59,629 nt of DNA, from positions 251,124 to 310,752 of the forward strand of contig PXYT01000001.1 in the NCBI GenBank assembly GCA_003023725.1, read 5' to 3'. Positions 31,590 to 41,443 of this stretch are shown piece after piece (the stretch's first letter is position 1; every line of letters starts with the position of its first letter). The notes below the pieces were generated by a model. That model was given only the letters and a program-made list of their open reading frames with translations. It made no database searches and was not told where the DNA came from. The stretch comes from Sulfobacillus benefaciens. Lineage in GTDB: Bacteria; Bacillota; Sulfobacillia; Sulfobacillales; Sulfobacillaceae. The translations under genes were made by a program, and so were the position numbers.

Positions 31590-32845
31590 ATCGCATCCAG
31601 TCCAGGCAAAGGGAAATCGTGTGCCAACATTTCGACTTGGCGTTTAAGGGGTTCCGGATCAAAGCCGTGGGGAGCCTTAATGGTCTGAGCGATGACGTGT
31701 GCCAGGACACCGGTTTCTTTCGCCTTAAATCCTCTGGAGGTGATTTGCGGTGTGCCGAGACGAATACCGGATGTAACCGTCGGCTTTTCTGTTTCAAACG
31801 GTATGGTATTCTTGTTGACCGTGATTCCCACCTGGGCCAATCGATTCTGGGCCTCCAGGCCGGTAATGCCGCTATGTTTGGCATCAACCAGCATCAGGTG
31901 GTTGTCCGTGCCTCCAGATACCAAACGCAAACCTTGTTCCATTAACTGTTCGGCCAAAATCCGCGCATTTTCCACTACCTGCGCCTGATATTGACGAAAC
32001 TCAGAACTGAGGGCCTCTTTAAACGCCACCGCTTTTCCTGCAATGAGGTTCATTAACGGGCCGCCTTGAAGTCCCGGAAAAACAGTCTTGTCGATTTTCT
32101 TTCCCCATGACTCGTCGCTTAAAATAAATCCGCCGCGGGGTCCGCGCAATGTCTTATGGGTCGTCGAAGTGACAAAGTCGGCAAAACCGACAGGACTAGG
32201 GTGCAACCCCGCGGCGACCAATCCGGCGATATGCGCCATATCCACCATCAATAAAGCGCCCACTTCATCGGCAATGTCGCGAAATGCCGGAAAGTCAAGA
32301 ATTCGCGGATAAGCCGACGCGCCTGCCACAATCATGTCAGGTTGAAAAGATTTCGCCACCTGCCGAAGTTGGTCCATATTCAATCGTTCTGTCGTGGGAT
32401 CGACTCCATAGCTCTCGACGTGATACAGTTTGCCGGAAAAATTCACCGGACTACCATGGGTCAGATGCCCTCCGTGGGTCAAGTTCATCCCCAACACTTT
32501 GTCCCCGGGTTTCAGCGCTGTGAAATAGACTGCCAGATTGGCCGGAGCCCCGGCATGGGGCTGAACATTCGCGTACTCTGCCGAGAATAGTTTTTTGACA
32601 CGGTCTTGCGCCAGCCGTTCCACGACGTCCATATATTCGCAGCCACCGTAATAGCGGTGGCCGGGATATCCTTCCGCATACTTGTCGGTCATTACCGAGC
32701 CCACGGCTTGCCTTACAGCCTTGGAAGTCCAATTTTCCGAGGCAATCAATTCTAAATGATTGGACTGCCGCGCCTCTTCATCGAGAATTGCCTGATACAC
32801 ATCTGGGTCAACTTGCGCTAAGGCATCTAACTCACTTCGGCTCAT
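31586..32845 (-). CDS. glyA: Serine hydroxymethyltransferase
   Basis: PLP enzyme interconverting serine plus THF with glycine plus 5,10-methylene-THF. The 419 residues start at ATG 32845 (GAGGAGG upstream). [16 protein letters not shown] (about 28), [19 protein letters not shown] (about 52) and the PLP lysine in [16 protein letters not shown] (about 225) are diagnostic. Co-location with gcvPA/gcvPB/gcvH/gcvT couples glycine cleavage and serine formation. Confidence 0.97.
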   Translation of the reverse strand: MSRSELDALAQVDPDVYQAILDEEARQSNHLELIASENWTSKAVRQAVGSVMTDKYAEGYPGHRYYGGCEYMDVVERLAQDRVKKLFSAEYANVQPHAGAPANLAVYFTALKPGDKVLGMNLTHGGHLTHGSPVNFSGKLYHVESYGVDPTTERLNMDQLRQVAKSFQPDMIVAGASAYPRILDFPAFRDIADEVGALLMVDMAHIAGLVAAGLHPSPVGFADFVTSTTHKTLRGPRGGFILSDESWGKKIDKTVFPGLQGGPLMNLIAGKAVAFKEALSSEFRQYQAQVVENARILAEQLMEQGLRLVSGGTDNHLMLVDAKHSGITGLEAQNRLAQVGITVNKNTIPFETEKPTVTSGIRLGTPQITSRGFKAKETGVLAHVIAQTIKAPHGFDPEPLKRQVEMLAHDFPLPGLDAI

Positions 32846-32931
32846 TAATGTCCTCCTCAATATTCCTATTCTTTCTGTTCTTTCGTCAACTCTTCGGGCG
32901 CACAATGACTCTGATGGCCATTCCCCGAGAT

Positions 32932-34386
32932 TCAACCCTTCTCGTGAAAATAGGTCAGAACGGGATGTCTTGCTGCTTGTGCCTCATCCAGACGGCTCAC
33001 CACGGTGTGGTGGGGCGCTTGGTGCAAAAGCTGCAGATTTGAATTGATTTCGTCGTCAATCTCAATCATGGAACGTGCAAAAAAATCCAGGGTTTCTTTA
33101 CTTTCCGTCTCTGTTGGCTCCACCATCATCGCTTCTTCCACAACCAGGGGAAAGTAAACCGTTGGCGGATAAACCCCGTAATCAATCAAACGTTTGGCCA
33201 CATCCAAGGCTCTCGCCCCTCGCTTTTTCTGAGCACTTAACGAAAGCACGAACTCGTGTTTGACCGTGCGGTCATAAGGAGTATGGTACCGTTCCCCCAG
33301 CAAGTGCAAAAGATAATTCGCGTTTAACACCGCGGTTTCGGACACCTCTTGCAGCCCCTGGGCACCATGGCTGCGAAGATAAGCATAAGCTCTCACCAGG
33401 ACACCAGGATTCCCGTAAAAAGACCGTACCTTCCCGATAGACTGAGGACGGTCATAATCCCAATACCACTGACCATCTTTCCCGGCGATACGGGGCAGGG
33501 GGAGAAAAGGCTCCAAGACCTTCTTAACACCTACCGGACCGGCCCCTGGCCCGCCTCCTCCGTGAGGCGTGGAAAATGTCTTGTGCAAATTCAAATGAAC
33601 CACATCAAAGCCCATATCACCGGGTCGGACCTTGCCCATAATGGCGTTCATATTGGCGCCGTCATAATAGAGCAATCCTCCGGCCTGATGAACAATGTCC
33701 GCAATTTCTAAAATGTCTTCCTCAAACAGTCCCAATGTGTTGGGATTGGTCAGCATCAGACCGGCTGTATCTTCATCAACGGCCGCCCGCAATTGTTGGA
33801 CATCGACGCCGCCGCGGGGTCCAGAAGGCACCACCTTGACCTTGAATCCGGCCATCGTTGCCGTCGCAGGGTTGGTGCCATGAGCAGAATCAGGCACCAA
33901 TATGGTCGTCCGTTTCTGACCTTGGGCCTCTAAGTAAGCCCGGATGATTAAGATTCCCGTCAGTTCCCCGTGAGCTCCGGCCGCGGGCTCAAGCGTCATG
34001 GCATCCATCCCGGAAATCTCGGCCAAAGCCGTTTCCAAAGAATGCATCACGGTCAACATTCCCTGAACGGTCTGTGACGGCTGAAGCGGATGCACGTCTT
34101 GAAATCCTGGCAATGCTGCTATAGCCTCGTTGACTTTGGGATTGTATTTCATTGTGCATGAGCCTAGAGGATAAAAGCCGGTATCTACGCCATAATTGAG
34201 AGTCGACAGATGCGTGTAATGACGCACGACGTCCAATTCCGACACTTCCGGCAATTTAAGGTCTGAAGTCCGTGCGAAATCATCTCCCACAACTTCTTCC
34301 ACCTTCAGTTCCGGCACGTCACACTCAGGCAGACGAATGCCCTGCCGATGAGGAACCGACCGCTCAAAAATTACCGGGACATCCAT
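32932..34386 (-). CDS. gcvPB: Glycine dehydrogenase (decarboxylating) subunit 2
   Basis: PLP-binding half of the two-subunit P-protein, which decarboxylates glycine and passes the aminomethyl group to lipoyl-GcvH. The 484 residues match subunit 2. [15 protein letters not shown] (about 78) and the PLP lysine motif [19 protein letters not shown] (about 267) are conserved. RBS GAGGAGG precedes ATG 34386, which overlaps the end of gcvPA by 16 bp. Confidence 0.97.
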   Translation of the reverse strand: MDVPVIFERSVPHRQGIRLPECDVPELKVEEVVGDDFARTSDLKLPEVSELDVVRHYTHLSTLNYGVDTGFYPLGSCTMKYNPKVNEAIAALPGFQDVHPLQPSQTVQGMLTVMHSLETALAEISGMDAMTLEPAAGAHGELTGILIIRAYLEAQGQKRTTILVPDSAHGTNPATATMAGFKVKVVPSGPRGGVDVQQLRAAVDEDTAGLMLTNPNTLGLFEEDILEIADIVHQAGGLLYYDGANMNAIMGKVRPGDMGFDVVHLNLHKTFSTPHGGGGPGAGPVGVKKVLEPFLPLPRIAGKDGQWYWDYDRPQSIGKVRSFYGNPGVLVRAYAYLRSHGAQGLQEVSETAVLNANYLLHLLGERYHTPYDRTVKHEFVLSLSAQKKRGARALDVAKRLIDYGVYPPTVYFPLVVEEAMMVEPTETESKETLDFFARSMIEIDDEINSNLQLLHQAPHHTVVSRLDEAQAARHPVLTYFHEKG

Positions 34387-35702
34387 GTCTTGACCTCCTC
34401 TGCAAGTTGGTCCAATTCGAACCGGGATCGTTTCTCACTTACTGCAATTTGCCACAATCCCTCAAATGCCGGGTCCCATTGTCCCATATCCATGCCCCCG
34501 ATAATATTTTTGGACAGTAAGTGACGGTTGAGCGAAGCGACAGAACCTGGTACTTTCACCGCAAATTCATATAAAAAGGGATCGTGCGGATTAATACGAG
34601 AACAGCCTGCTGCTTCCAACGCCTGAGCAAGGTAATGCGCCTTAGCCATAGACAGCCGAGCTACTTCCTTAAGACCGCTGGGGCCCAGAAGAGCCATATA
34701 AATGGTTGCCTGCAGTGCGTTTAAGGAGTGATTCGAACAAATGTTGGATGTTGCCCGCTCCCGGCGAATATGTTGCTCCCTTGCCTGCAAGGTCAGCACA
34801 AATCCCCGATTGCCCTCATGATCAAAACTTTGGCCCACGAGCCGTCCCGGCAGTTTACGGACCAATTGTTCCGTAACGGTAAAAAATCCGAACGTCGGCC
34901 CTCCATAGTTCAGATGATTTCCTAAAGGCTGACCTTCTCCGACCACAACGTCGGCCCCCCATTCGCCCGGCGGCTTGAGCACGGCAAGCGCCACGGGATC
35001 GGAGGAAACTATGGCCAAAGCTCTAAAACGGTGCGCCAAAGCAATTGCATCCGGGAGCGATCTGAAACTTCCCAAAATGTCCGGATATTGCCAGATCACG
35101 CCGGCGGTTTCCTGGGCGCTTAACACTTTTTCCAATTCTTCGAGTGAGTCTACTACGGTAACGCGGGCCCTGCGCGCATGCGCATAGGTGCGCACCACGC
35201 CGATGCTGTCGGGATGGAGATAGCGCGACACTACGAGATGTTCGCGGCCTGTTTGCGCGAGCGCGAGCAGTGCCGCCTCGCCTACTGCGGAAGCGCCATC
35301 GTACATTGATGCCTGGGCGGCATACATCCCGCACAGACTTGCAATCATCGTCTGAAATTCAAAAATGGCGGCCAAAGTTCCTTGTGACAGTTCAGGCTGA
35401 TATGGCGTATAGGCCGTGAGAAACTCTCCGCGTTGCGCCAGCTGGGCAATTGCCGACGGGATAAACCGGTCATAAAAGCCTGCACCCAAAAAGGACACGA
35501 GATGGTGAACATTTTGATCTTTTTCGGCTAATTGTGCCATATGCTGCTGCAATTCCAGTTCGGACAGCGCGGGCGGCAAGTTGAGCAAGTGTTTGAGGCG
35601 CGCCGACTGGGGAATGTCATCGAAAAGCTCGTCGATTGAGGTGTATCCCATGGCTTGCAACATGGCACGTCTATCATCGTCAGTGTGAGGTATATACCGC
35701 AA
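34371..35702 (-). CDS. gcvPA: Glycine dehydrogenase (decarboxylating) subunit 1
   Basis: Non-PLP-lysine half of the heterotetrameric P-protein. The 443 residues begin [19 protein letters not shown], the typical start of subunit 1. [15 protein letters not shown] (about 70), [21 protein letters not shown] (as [17 protein letters not shown], about 120), and [13 protein letters not shown] (about 320) are conserved. Start is TTG 35702 after AAGGAGA. It follows gcvH by 5 bp. Confidence 0.96.
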   Translation of the reverse strand: MRYIPHTDDDRRAMLQAMGYTSIDELFDDIPQSARLKHLLNLPPALSELELQQHMAQLAEKDQNVHHLVSFLGAGFYDRFIPSAIAQLAQRGEFLTAYTPYQPELSQGTLAAIFEFQTMIASLCGMYAAQASMYDGASAVGEAALLALAQTGREHLVVSRYLHPDSIGVVRTYAHARRARVTVVDSLEELEKVLSAQETAGVIWQYPDILGSFRSLPDAIALAHRFRALAIVSSDPVALAVLKPPGEWGADVVVGEGQPLGNHLNYGGPTFGFFTVTEQLVRKLPGRLVGQSFDHEGNRGFVLTLQAREQHIRRERATSNICSNHSLNALQATIYMALLGPSGLKEVARLSMAKAHYLAQALEAAGCSRINPHDPFLYEFAVKVPGSVASLNRHLLSKNIIGGMDMGQWDPAFEGLWQIAVSEKRSRFELDQLAEEVKTWMSR

Positions 35703-35707
35703 CGAAT

Positions 35708-36076
35708 TTATTCTCCTTCAACTTGCTGTTGATAACTCTTGGCATCCAGCAGATCCGCACTGTGGTTTTCCACATCCACTCGCATGATCCATCCTTGCTG
35801 ATACGGATCCTGGTTAATCAGTTCAGGTGTTTCTTTAAGACTTTCATTAACGGCCGCCACGGTACCGTCAACGGGGCTGTACAAGTCGGATACGGATTTC
35901 ACCGATTCCACCACTCCAAAGGTCTCACCGATTTTTAGACGTTGACCGACTTGCGGGAGTTCCACAAAAACCACGTCCCCCAGAGATTCCTGGGCATAAT
36001 CGGTAATGCCGACCCGGCCCTCATTGTCAATCCATTCATGGTCGCGGGTATACTTCAGGGTTTCCGGAATGTTCAC
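35708..36076 (-). CDS. gcvH: Glycine cleavage system H protein
   Basis: Small lipoyl-carrier of the glycine cleavage complex. The 122 residues from GTG 36076 (AGGAGGA upstream) start NIPETLKYTRDHEWI. They contain GITDYAQESLGDVVFVELP and the lipoylation loop GVVESVKSVSDLYSPVDG, with the modified lysine in ESVKS (about residue 62). The frame remains open about 290 bp upstream into a noncoding homologous element (36085-36480), which could mislead gene callers into a longer protein. Confidence 0.96.
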   Translation of the reverse strand: MNIPETLKYTRDHEWIDNEGRVGITDYAQESLGDVVFVELPQVGQRLKIGETFGVVESVKSVSDLYSPVDGTVAAVNESLKETPELINQDPYQQGWIMRVDVENHSADLLDAKSYQQQVEGE

Positions 36077-36084
36077 GTTTCGTC

Positions 36085-36480
36085 CTCCTATTCCATCCAA
36101 TATTTGTATTTGTGGTGCGGAGACTCCGTCCTTCATAGCGGAGACGAGCATCCCATTTTTCAAAGTCACTGACCGCTTTGTTGCCTGCCAGCCGTCCCCG
36201 TGTTGGAGGACGCGGCAGTGCCTGTCGCTTGATTTCGGCTTGAACGTTCTCCAGTGTTTGGCGGGGATCCCCATTTTCGTCAGGCTCACTATCTGCCCGC
36301 TCATTTTCACGGTGACAGGCCCCATACAGATGCCGGTGTCGTTTATTGTCACGCTCCAAACCAAACACCATGATTCGGATCTCCTTAATCTTCGTTTCCA
36401 CTTGCGAAGGCTGATGACGTTCCGTGCAAAATCTTTTTCGATATGTTCCGTCGGCTTGCTTCCTCCCGCACAACTATGCG
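36085..36480 (-). repeat. Dispersed element copy A upstream of gcvH
   Basis: Noncoding sequence homologous to copy B (42240-42520). Shared blocks in the same order are ACTCCGTCCTTCA (36123-36135), CTGCCAGCCG (36185-36194) and TTGAACGTTCTC (36240-36251), plus a GTGAAAAT block near 36305. The first block lies in a local hairpin, CTCCG with CGGAG. It reads toward gcvH and ends about 45 bp from its start. Possible identities are the 3' end of an IS200/IS605-type TnpB element (omega-RNA and right end) or a cis-acting RNA. The remaining gap 36481-36764 contains no gene I can support. Confidence 0.6.
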
Positions 36481-36764
36481 AGGATCTTGGTTTCGCACGG
36501 GTCGCACTATCCCCAAGCCGGAACGGAAAACCACGGAGCGAGAGACTGGAGAACCACCCCCGAGGTGTACATAGAGCCTCTCATTTCCCACAATCCTCCA
36601 AAGTGATCTTTGTCGATTCCAGTGGCTGAGGCTGCTCTCAATCGATGGAACGTACCATCTCCCCGTAAGCTCCGCCACCTCACCTTGTTCACCTACGTGC
36701 GAAGGAGGTTCTGTTGGGACTTCCGGGCGGATTCATTGATAAAAGAATCCCATTGCCTGTCTCA

Positions 36765-37850
36765 TCAACTGGGAGAACGACGGTAAAACGGCGTTTTGAC
36801 AATTGTCGCCGATACCGCTCGATTCCTAACCAGTACCTTTAAACGCGTTCCCGTTTTAGCCTGCGAAATGTCCACTAAGGCTAAAGCAATAGGGACTTTT
36901 AAGGTGGGTGAATAACTGCCCGATGTTACAACCCCGACAGTATGGTTGCCTTCATCCTGAACCGGATAGCCCGGCCGTGCTATACCACCGTCCAGCGTTA
37001 ATCCCACGATTTTTCGCTTCAAACCAGCCGTCTTCTGAGCCCACAGCGCATCACGTCCCACAAATTCATGTCCGTCAAATTTAACAAACATCCCGAGCCC
37101 GGCTTCCAAGGGGGATATGTTTTCATCGAGTTCATGTCCATACAGAGGCAACCGGGATTCCAGACGTAACGTGTCCCGCGCTCCCAGGCCAGCCGGTTGC
37201 ACCCCGAGTTCGTAAAGTTTGTCCCACAACGCAAGGGCTTCATCCGCTGACACGTACAACTCAAATCCGTCTTCCCCAGTATAACCTGTCCGTGACAGAT
37301 GGGCTCTTCTTCCCTCCACCGGAGCATCAAAGACGGCATGATAATAACCCAGTTCATTCAGGTGAATGGTGGTTAGAGACTGAACGGTATTTTCGGCCAA
37401 GGGCCCCTGGACCGCGATGAGGGCCGTGTCGTCTGAGATATCCTTGATTTCCACGTCGGGAAAGGACTCAGCCTGGGCAGTTATCCATGTCCAGTCTTTC
37501 TCTCGATTTGCAGCATTCACCACCATGAGAAACTGCTCAGAGAGCATCCGGTATATCAAAAGGTCATCAATGGTATTGCCGTTTGGATAGCACATGGGTG
37601 TGTATAGAGCCTGCCCAACTTGCAGTTGAGACGGGAGATTTGTCACCAAATATTCGAGAAATTGTCCCGAGCCATCGCCCTTAAACACGAATTCGCCCAT
37701 GTGAGAGACGTCAAACATCCCGACCGCGTGCCGCACAGTCTCATGCTCGTGAATGATACTTGTATACTCGACCGGCATGTCATAGCCGCCAAATTCCATC
37801 ATTTTGGCTTTGTGCTGACGATGCCAGGCTGTAAGCGGTGTTGTCTTCAA
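36765..37850 (-). CDS. gcvT: Glycine cleavage system T protein (aminomethyltransferase)
   Basis: Releases ammonia from aminomethyl-GcvH and transfers the methylene group to THF. The 361 residues start at TTG 37850 (GAGGGG 7 nt upstream), giving KTTPLTAWHRQHKAKMMEFG. MFDVSHMGEFVFKG (about 52), RTGYTGEDGFELYV (about 182) with the folate-binding site, and GLGARDTLRLESRLPLYGHE (about 222) are typical. An upstream ATG at 37883 gives extra residues without similarity. It heads the gcv cluster but is separated from gcvH by about 690 bp of noncoding sequence. Confidence 0.96.
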   Translation of the reverse strand: MKTTPLTAWHRQHKAKMMEFGGYDMPVEYTSIIHEHETVRHAVGMFDVSHMGEFVFKGDGSGQFLEYLVTNLPSQLQVGQALYTPMCYPNGNTIDDLLIYRMLSEQFLMVVNAANREKDWTWITAQAESFPDVEIKDISDDTALIAVQGPLAENTVQSLTTIHLNELGYYHAVFDAPVEGRRAHLSRTGYTGEDGFELYVSADEALALWDKLYELGVQPAGLGARDTLRLESRLPLYGHELDENISPLEAGLGMFVKFDGHEFVGRDALWAQKTAGLKRKIVGLTLDGGIARPGYPVQDEGNHTVGVVTSGSYSPTLKVPIALALVDISQAKTGTRLKVLVRNRAVSATIVKTPFYRRSPS

Positions 37851-37939
37851 CCAATTCCCCTCTTTAAAAAAAATATGTATCAAAGTGCGGAGCGCGAACC
37901 GCCGCGACTCTCTGTCCGGATTCCCTCAATCCTCTTTTG

Positions 37940-37968
37940 ATGATACCTTGACCCTGTCATTGCCGCAA
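37940..37968 (-). promoter_or_regulatory. Possible promoter of gcvT
   Basis: On the minus strand TTGCGG (37963-37968), 17 bp, then TATCAT (37940-37945), about 90 nt before the gcvT start. The leader contains a small GAG/CGCG hairpin and a T8 run (around 37867-37875). I found no glycine riboswitch motif here or before gcvH. Confidence 0.4.
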
Positions 37969-37981
37969 TCGCACAGACGAT

Positions 37982-39076
37982 TTAATCTTTAGGATTTTCT
38001 TGGATCACGTTGAAGGCCTCCGTGACAAGATCCTTGTCGACGTTTCTGACCACTGCCGGTCTCCCAATATCCTTCAATAGCACCCACTGCAATCCGAACG
38101 CTCGCGCCTTCTTGTCCTGAAACATGATGTTCATGAGTACCGCGGGATCGAACGGCTGCGCCTTCACGGGCAAACCCCACCGTATCAGCCAGGTTTTGAC
38201 TTCGTCGCGAACCGCGTGGTCGAGCGCAAACAGTCTTTCGGAAAGACGTAATGCCACCAACGAGCCTAGGCCAACTGCCTCGCCGTGAGAAAGCGTGCCG
38301 TATCCGAAATAATTTTCCAGGGCGTGGCCGACCGTATGGCCGAAATTCAAGAACATCCGTTCATTTTTTTCGTAAAGGTCCATTTGTACAAATCGGGCTT
38401 TAAGCGCTGCCGTTTCGGCAATGATCGCAGACCAACCGGGCGTGATTTCTCCTAGCGGTTCCCGATTGTCCTTGACCCATTCATATAACGCGTCCCCTGC
38501 AATGAGTGCGGATTTTATCACCTCACCCAGTCCCGCGCGCCATTCCCTTAACGGTAAGGAGCACAGCAACGAGGTGTCAACCGCCACAATCTCCGGCAAA
38601 TGAAAGGCACCAACCAAGTTCTTGCCGAATTCCGTATTCACCGCCACTTTTCCGCCAATGGCCGCGTCAACCTGAGCAAGCAAAGTTGTAGGCACGGCTA
38701 TCCAGCGCAAGCCGCGCAAATAACTGGCGGCGGCGTACCCGGTCAAATCCGTGAGAACGCCCCCGCCCACCGCTATGATCACCGTATCGCGCGTAACCCG
38801 GTGTTCCCCGAAGTCCCGGTACAACTGCGCCAGTGTCTCCAATGTTTTGTCGTGTTCTGTAATCGTCCGCGACAAAACCGTAACGGATCTGCTTCCTGTT
38901 CGAAGCGTCAAAAGCAGACTTTCAAGGTATTGTTCAACCTGAGGATCCACAACCACGACCACCGGGATGTCCTGTTGCAGCCATGTTGGCCACGGCCATT
39001 TCCCTAACATCTGATGGCCAATTACTACGTGCGATTCTTGTGAACTGCGCGACTCAATGACAATTTCCTCACTCAT
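37982..39076 (-). CDS. aroB: 3-dehydroquinate synthase
   Basis: NAD- and Zn/Co-dependent cyclisation of DAHP to 3-dehydroquinate. The 364 residues start at ATG 39076, just inside the end of aroK. IIAVGGGVLTDLTGYAAASY (about 100-119), VPTTLLAQVDAAIGGKVAVN (about 130-149), and metal ligands in the glutamate of LGEVIKSALI, and the histidines of FGHTVGHALE and LSHGEAVGLG are all visible. It is the last gene of the aroC-aroK-aroB unit. Confidence 0.97.
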   Translation of the reverse strand: MSEEIVIESRSSQESHVVIGHQMLGKWPWPTWLQQDIPVVVVVDPQVEQYLESLLLTLRTGSRSVTVLSRTITEHDKTLETLAQLYRDFGEHRVTRDTVIIAVGGGVLTDLTGYAAASYLRGLRWIAVPTTLLAQVDAAIGGKVAVNTEFGKNLVGAFHLPEIVAVDTSLLCSLPLREWRAGLGEVIKSALIAGDALYEWVKDNREPLGEITPGWSAIIAETAALKARFVQMDLYEKNERMFLNFGHTVGHALENYFGYGTLSHGEAVGLGSLVALRLSERLFALDHAVRDEVKTWLIRWGLPVKAQPFDPAVLMNIMFQDKKARAFGLQWVLLKDIGRPAVVRNVDKDLVTEAFNVIQENPKD

Positions 39077-39590
39077 CCCCATCTGCCCCCAACGTCTGCA
39101 CAATCATACGGACAATGACATCCGGTTCCTGACTGCAGTCAAATTGAAATGTCGCAGCTTTTGTGTACGCTGTCCGCCGTTCCTCGTGCATGCGGCGAAA
39201 TGCTTCCAGCCCCCGTTGTACCAAAGGCCGGCCAGAACTGCGAACCCGCTGCCAAAGTTCTTCGGTGGATCCTTCCAGCCAAATAACACAATGCCCTCGG
39301 AGCAGGGCAAATGCCCTTTCATCCGCCAAGGTTCCTCCCCCTAAAGCCAATACCTGGGGCACGGGGCGAGAGAGCATGTAATCAAGTTTCTCCAATTCCC
39401 ATTTCCGAAAAACTTGCTCGCCATACCGCTCAAAAATTTCCGGTATGGCCATCCCCGTGGTCGAAACAATCTCATCGTCAAGATCGTAAAAAGGGCGGGA
39501 CAACACTGCAGCCAATTTTGGACCAACAGTGGACTTTCCGCTTCCCATCATGCCTGTTATCACCAGATGGCCATTAATATTCCCTGACAT
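39069..39590 (-). CDS. aroK: Shikimate kinase
   Basis: ATP-dependent phosphorylation of shikimate. The 173 residues from ATG 39590 (GGGAGC upstream) contain Walker A TGMMGSGKSTVGPKLA (about 10-25), the shikimate-binding FYDLDDEI (about 33, DxD), FRKWELEKL (about 60) and the glycine stretch VLALGGGTLADE (about 80), plus the lid arginines in RPLV. The start overlaps the aroC stop by 17 bp. Confidence 0.96.
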   Translation of the reverse strand: MSGNINGHLVITGMMGSGKSTVGPKLAAVLSRPFYDLDDEIVSTTGMAIPEIFERYGEQVFRKWELEKLDYMLSRPVPQVLALGGGTLADERAFALLRGHCVIWLEGSTEELWQRVRSSGRPLVQRGLEAFRRMHEERRTAYTKAATFQFDCSQEPDVIVRMIVQTLGADGDE

Positions 39591-40731
39591 ATCGCTCCCA
39601 TAGCCGGATCCGTTCGACAATTTCAGGCAAACTGTCTCCTCCAAATTTTTCCACAATGGCATCAGCCAGAACGTGCATGACCATTGCTTCTCCTACCACA
39701 ACTGCGGGCGGCACCGCAGTGACATCCGAACGTTCCACTTGAGCCAAAAACGGTTCCTTACTCTCAATGTCAAAAGATCCCAGCGGCGACAACAAAGTGG
39801 ACAACGGTTTCATAGCCACTCGTACCGCAAGCGGCATGCCGGTGGTGATTCCTCCTTCAATCCCTCCGGCGCGATTGGTTAATCGGCTAAAACCCCGTTC
39901 CTTATCCCACCAAATGGCATCATGAACCTGAGATCCCGGAATATCGGCTTGAGCCATTCCCGTTCCCACTTCCACCGCCTTCATGGCAGGAATGCTGAGC
40001 AAAGCCTGGGCCAGCTGTCCCTCTATCCGGCGATACCACTGCACATAGCTTCCCAGTCCAACCGGCAAGCCAAATGCCTTGATCTCAAAAATTCCGCCTA
40101 GAGTGTCACCGTTCTCTTTGGCCCGGTCTATGGCCTCCGTCATACCTTTTTCCGTGTCAGGGTCAACGACACGCACCGCGGAGTTGTCTGCTGCCAAGAT
40201 ATCGTCCAAGGTATAATCCCGGTAGGGAGCGTGGACATCGCCGATACTCAAAACGTGCCCCCTCACCTCTATCCCCAGCTCATGGAGGAAGCTCCGGGCC
40301 ACAGCGCCCAGGGCCACGCGCATCGTCGTTTCGCGGGCAGAAGCCCGTTCCAACACATTGCGCAGATCGCGATGTGCATACTTAACCCCTCCAACCAAGT
40401 CCGCGTGTCCGGGACGAGGGCGAGTCACTATACGGTCCGGTTTTCCCGGTCCCGGTGCCATGGATTCCTGCCAATTCACAAAATCACGGTTTTTCACCAA
40501 AAGGGCCACCGGGCTGCCCAATGTCTTCCCATGACGGACCCCTCCAAAAAATTCGACCTGGTCCTTTTCAATGGCCATCCGTCCCCCGCGCCCATAGCCC
40601 TTTTGACGGCGAGCCAAATCCTGGTTAATCAATTCGGCTGTCAAAGGAACCTGAGAAGGAACCCCTTCGACAATACCCACCAGTCCAGGCCCGTGTGATT
40701 CGCCGGCCGTCACAAAATGCCACAAACCCAT
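39574..40731 (-). CDS. aroC: Chorismate synthase
   Basis: FMN-dependent anti-elimination of EPSP to chorismate. The 385 residues start with FVTAGESHGPGLVGIVEGVP, the first family signature. RRQKGYGRGGRMAIEKDQVE (about 40), RPGHADLVGGVKYAHRDLRN (about 105) and the RNRAGGIEGGITTGMPL-like NRAGGIEGGITTGMP (about 285) follow. It is first in the aroC-aroK-aroB operon with a clear promoter at 40756-40785. Confidence 0.97.
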   Translation of the reverse strand: MGLWHFVTAGESHGPGLVGIVEGVPSQVPLTAELINQDLARRQKGYGRGGRMAIEKDQVEFFGGVRHGKTLGSPVALLVKNRDFVNWQESMAPGPGKPDRIVTRPRPGHADLVGGVKYAHRDLRNVLERASARETTMRVALGAVARSFLHELGIEVRGHVLSIGDVHAPYRDYTLDDILAADNSAVRVVDPDTEKGMTEAIDRAKENGDTLGGIFEIKAFGLPVGLGSYVQWYRRIEGQLAQALLSIPAMKAVEVGTGMAQADIPGSQVHDAIWWDKERGFSRLTNRAGGIEGGITTGMPLAVRVAMKPLSTLLSPLGSFDIESKEPFLAQVERSDVTAVPPAVVVGEAMVMHVLADAIVEKFGGDSLPEIVERIRLWERYVREY

Positions 40732-40755
40732 TTCACTTCATCCCTTCGCGCTTCT

Positions 40756-40785
40756 TCTATAATGTTTCACAAACATTCTTGTCAA
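40756..40785 (-). promoter_or_regulatory. Sigma-A promoter of the aroC-aroK-aroB operon
   Basis: On the minus strand a perfect TTGACA (40780-40785) is followed at 17-18 bp by TTATAG/TATAGA (40756-40762). The aroC ATG is 25 nt beyond the -10. This interval (40732-40846) holds no gene. Confidence 0.75.
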
Positions 40786-40846
40786 AACATCGTCCCTTAG
40801 GATGCTTATTTTCGCGTACTGTCGATCCAAAACATCACCATAGCGT

Positions 40847-41443
40847 TTAATGCCAGACTCCGAGCAGCCCGGCAAATCCTCCCAGAACGAGAAAGGGTCC
40901 CAGCGCAATAGCCTGAGAACGTGGGCGCCGGAAAACCAATAGCAAAAGCAATGAATAAATTCCTGCGGCCCATAGGCCAATCAACGATGCCAGCAAGCCC
41001 TGCGGCCATCCCAGAACAAGTCCCTGCGCCCCTGCAAATTTGACATCGCCCAAACCCAGGCCGCCACGGCTCACGACATAAACCAGCACATAAAAAAGGA
41101 ACAGGCCCAAAGCCGTCAAACCGTTATGGATGATAAGTGCATCGGTCCATGGCGTCGATATGATGCCCCACAGAAGCGTCGCAACAACCCATCGATTGGG
41201 AATAATCTGTTCTTTCCAGTCCACATAAGCGACGACAGTCCAAATTCCCAGATAAATGTCGCCGGTCCAGTCCCATCGTCCATCATACCAGGCACAAGTC
41301 ACGGCCAACACCACTACCACAACGGCGATTATCCCCCGGAGAATCCATGAAACATGCTCTGTCAGTCCCCAGTACGCCGCAAAACCCGCCATGATCGCCC
41401 CAACCGCCAAACCTACCCACAAATTCAAGACAACGTTATTCAT
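40847..41443 (-). CDS. Prepilin peptidase (A24 family, single-domain)
   Basis: Membrane aspartyl protease that cleaves type 4 prepilin or competence-pseudopilin leaders. The 198 residues have about six to seven membrane segments. The catalytic aspartates fit VDWKEQIIPNRWV (about 77, D with the IPN motif) and the GGLGLGDVKFAGAQGLVLGW (GxGD, about 128). The N-terminal methyltransferase domain of PilD is absent, as in ComC-like or archaeal-type short forms. Start ATG 41443 overlaps the end of aroE. No pilin genes are in the window, so the substrates lie elsewhere. Confidence 0.87.
   Translation of the reverse strand: MNNVVLNLWVGLAVGAIMAGFAAYWGLTEHVSWILRGIIAVVVVVLAVTCAWYDGRWDWTGDIYLGIWTVVAYVDWKEQIIPNRWVVATLLWGIISTPWTDALIIHNGLTALGLFLFYVLVYVVSRGGLGLGDVKFAGAQGLVLGWPQGLLASLIGLWAAGIYSLLLLLVFRRPRSQAIALGPFLVLGGFAGLLGVWH

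Noticed and set aside
36077-36364. N-terminal extension of gcvH
   Set aside because: The extra 96 codons have no similarity to GcvH, and GTG 36076 has a perfect ribosome site; the extension is part of repeat element A.
36480-36740. Possible glycine riboswitch upstream of gcvH
   Set aside because: GAGAG/CTCTC pairing is present, but the conserved glycine aptamer cores are missing in both orientations.
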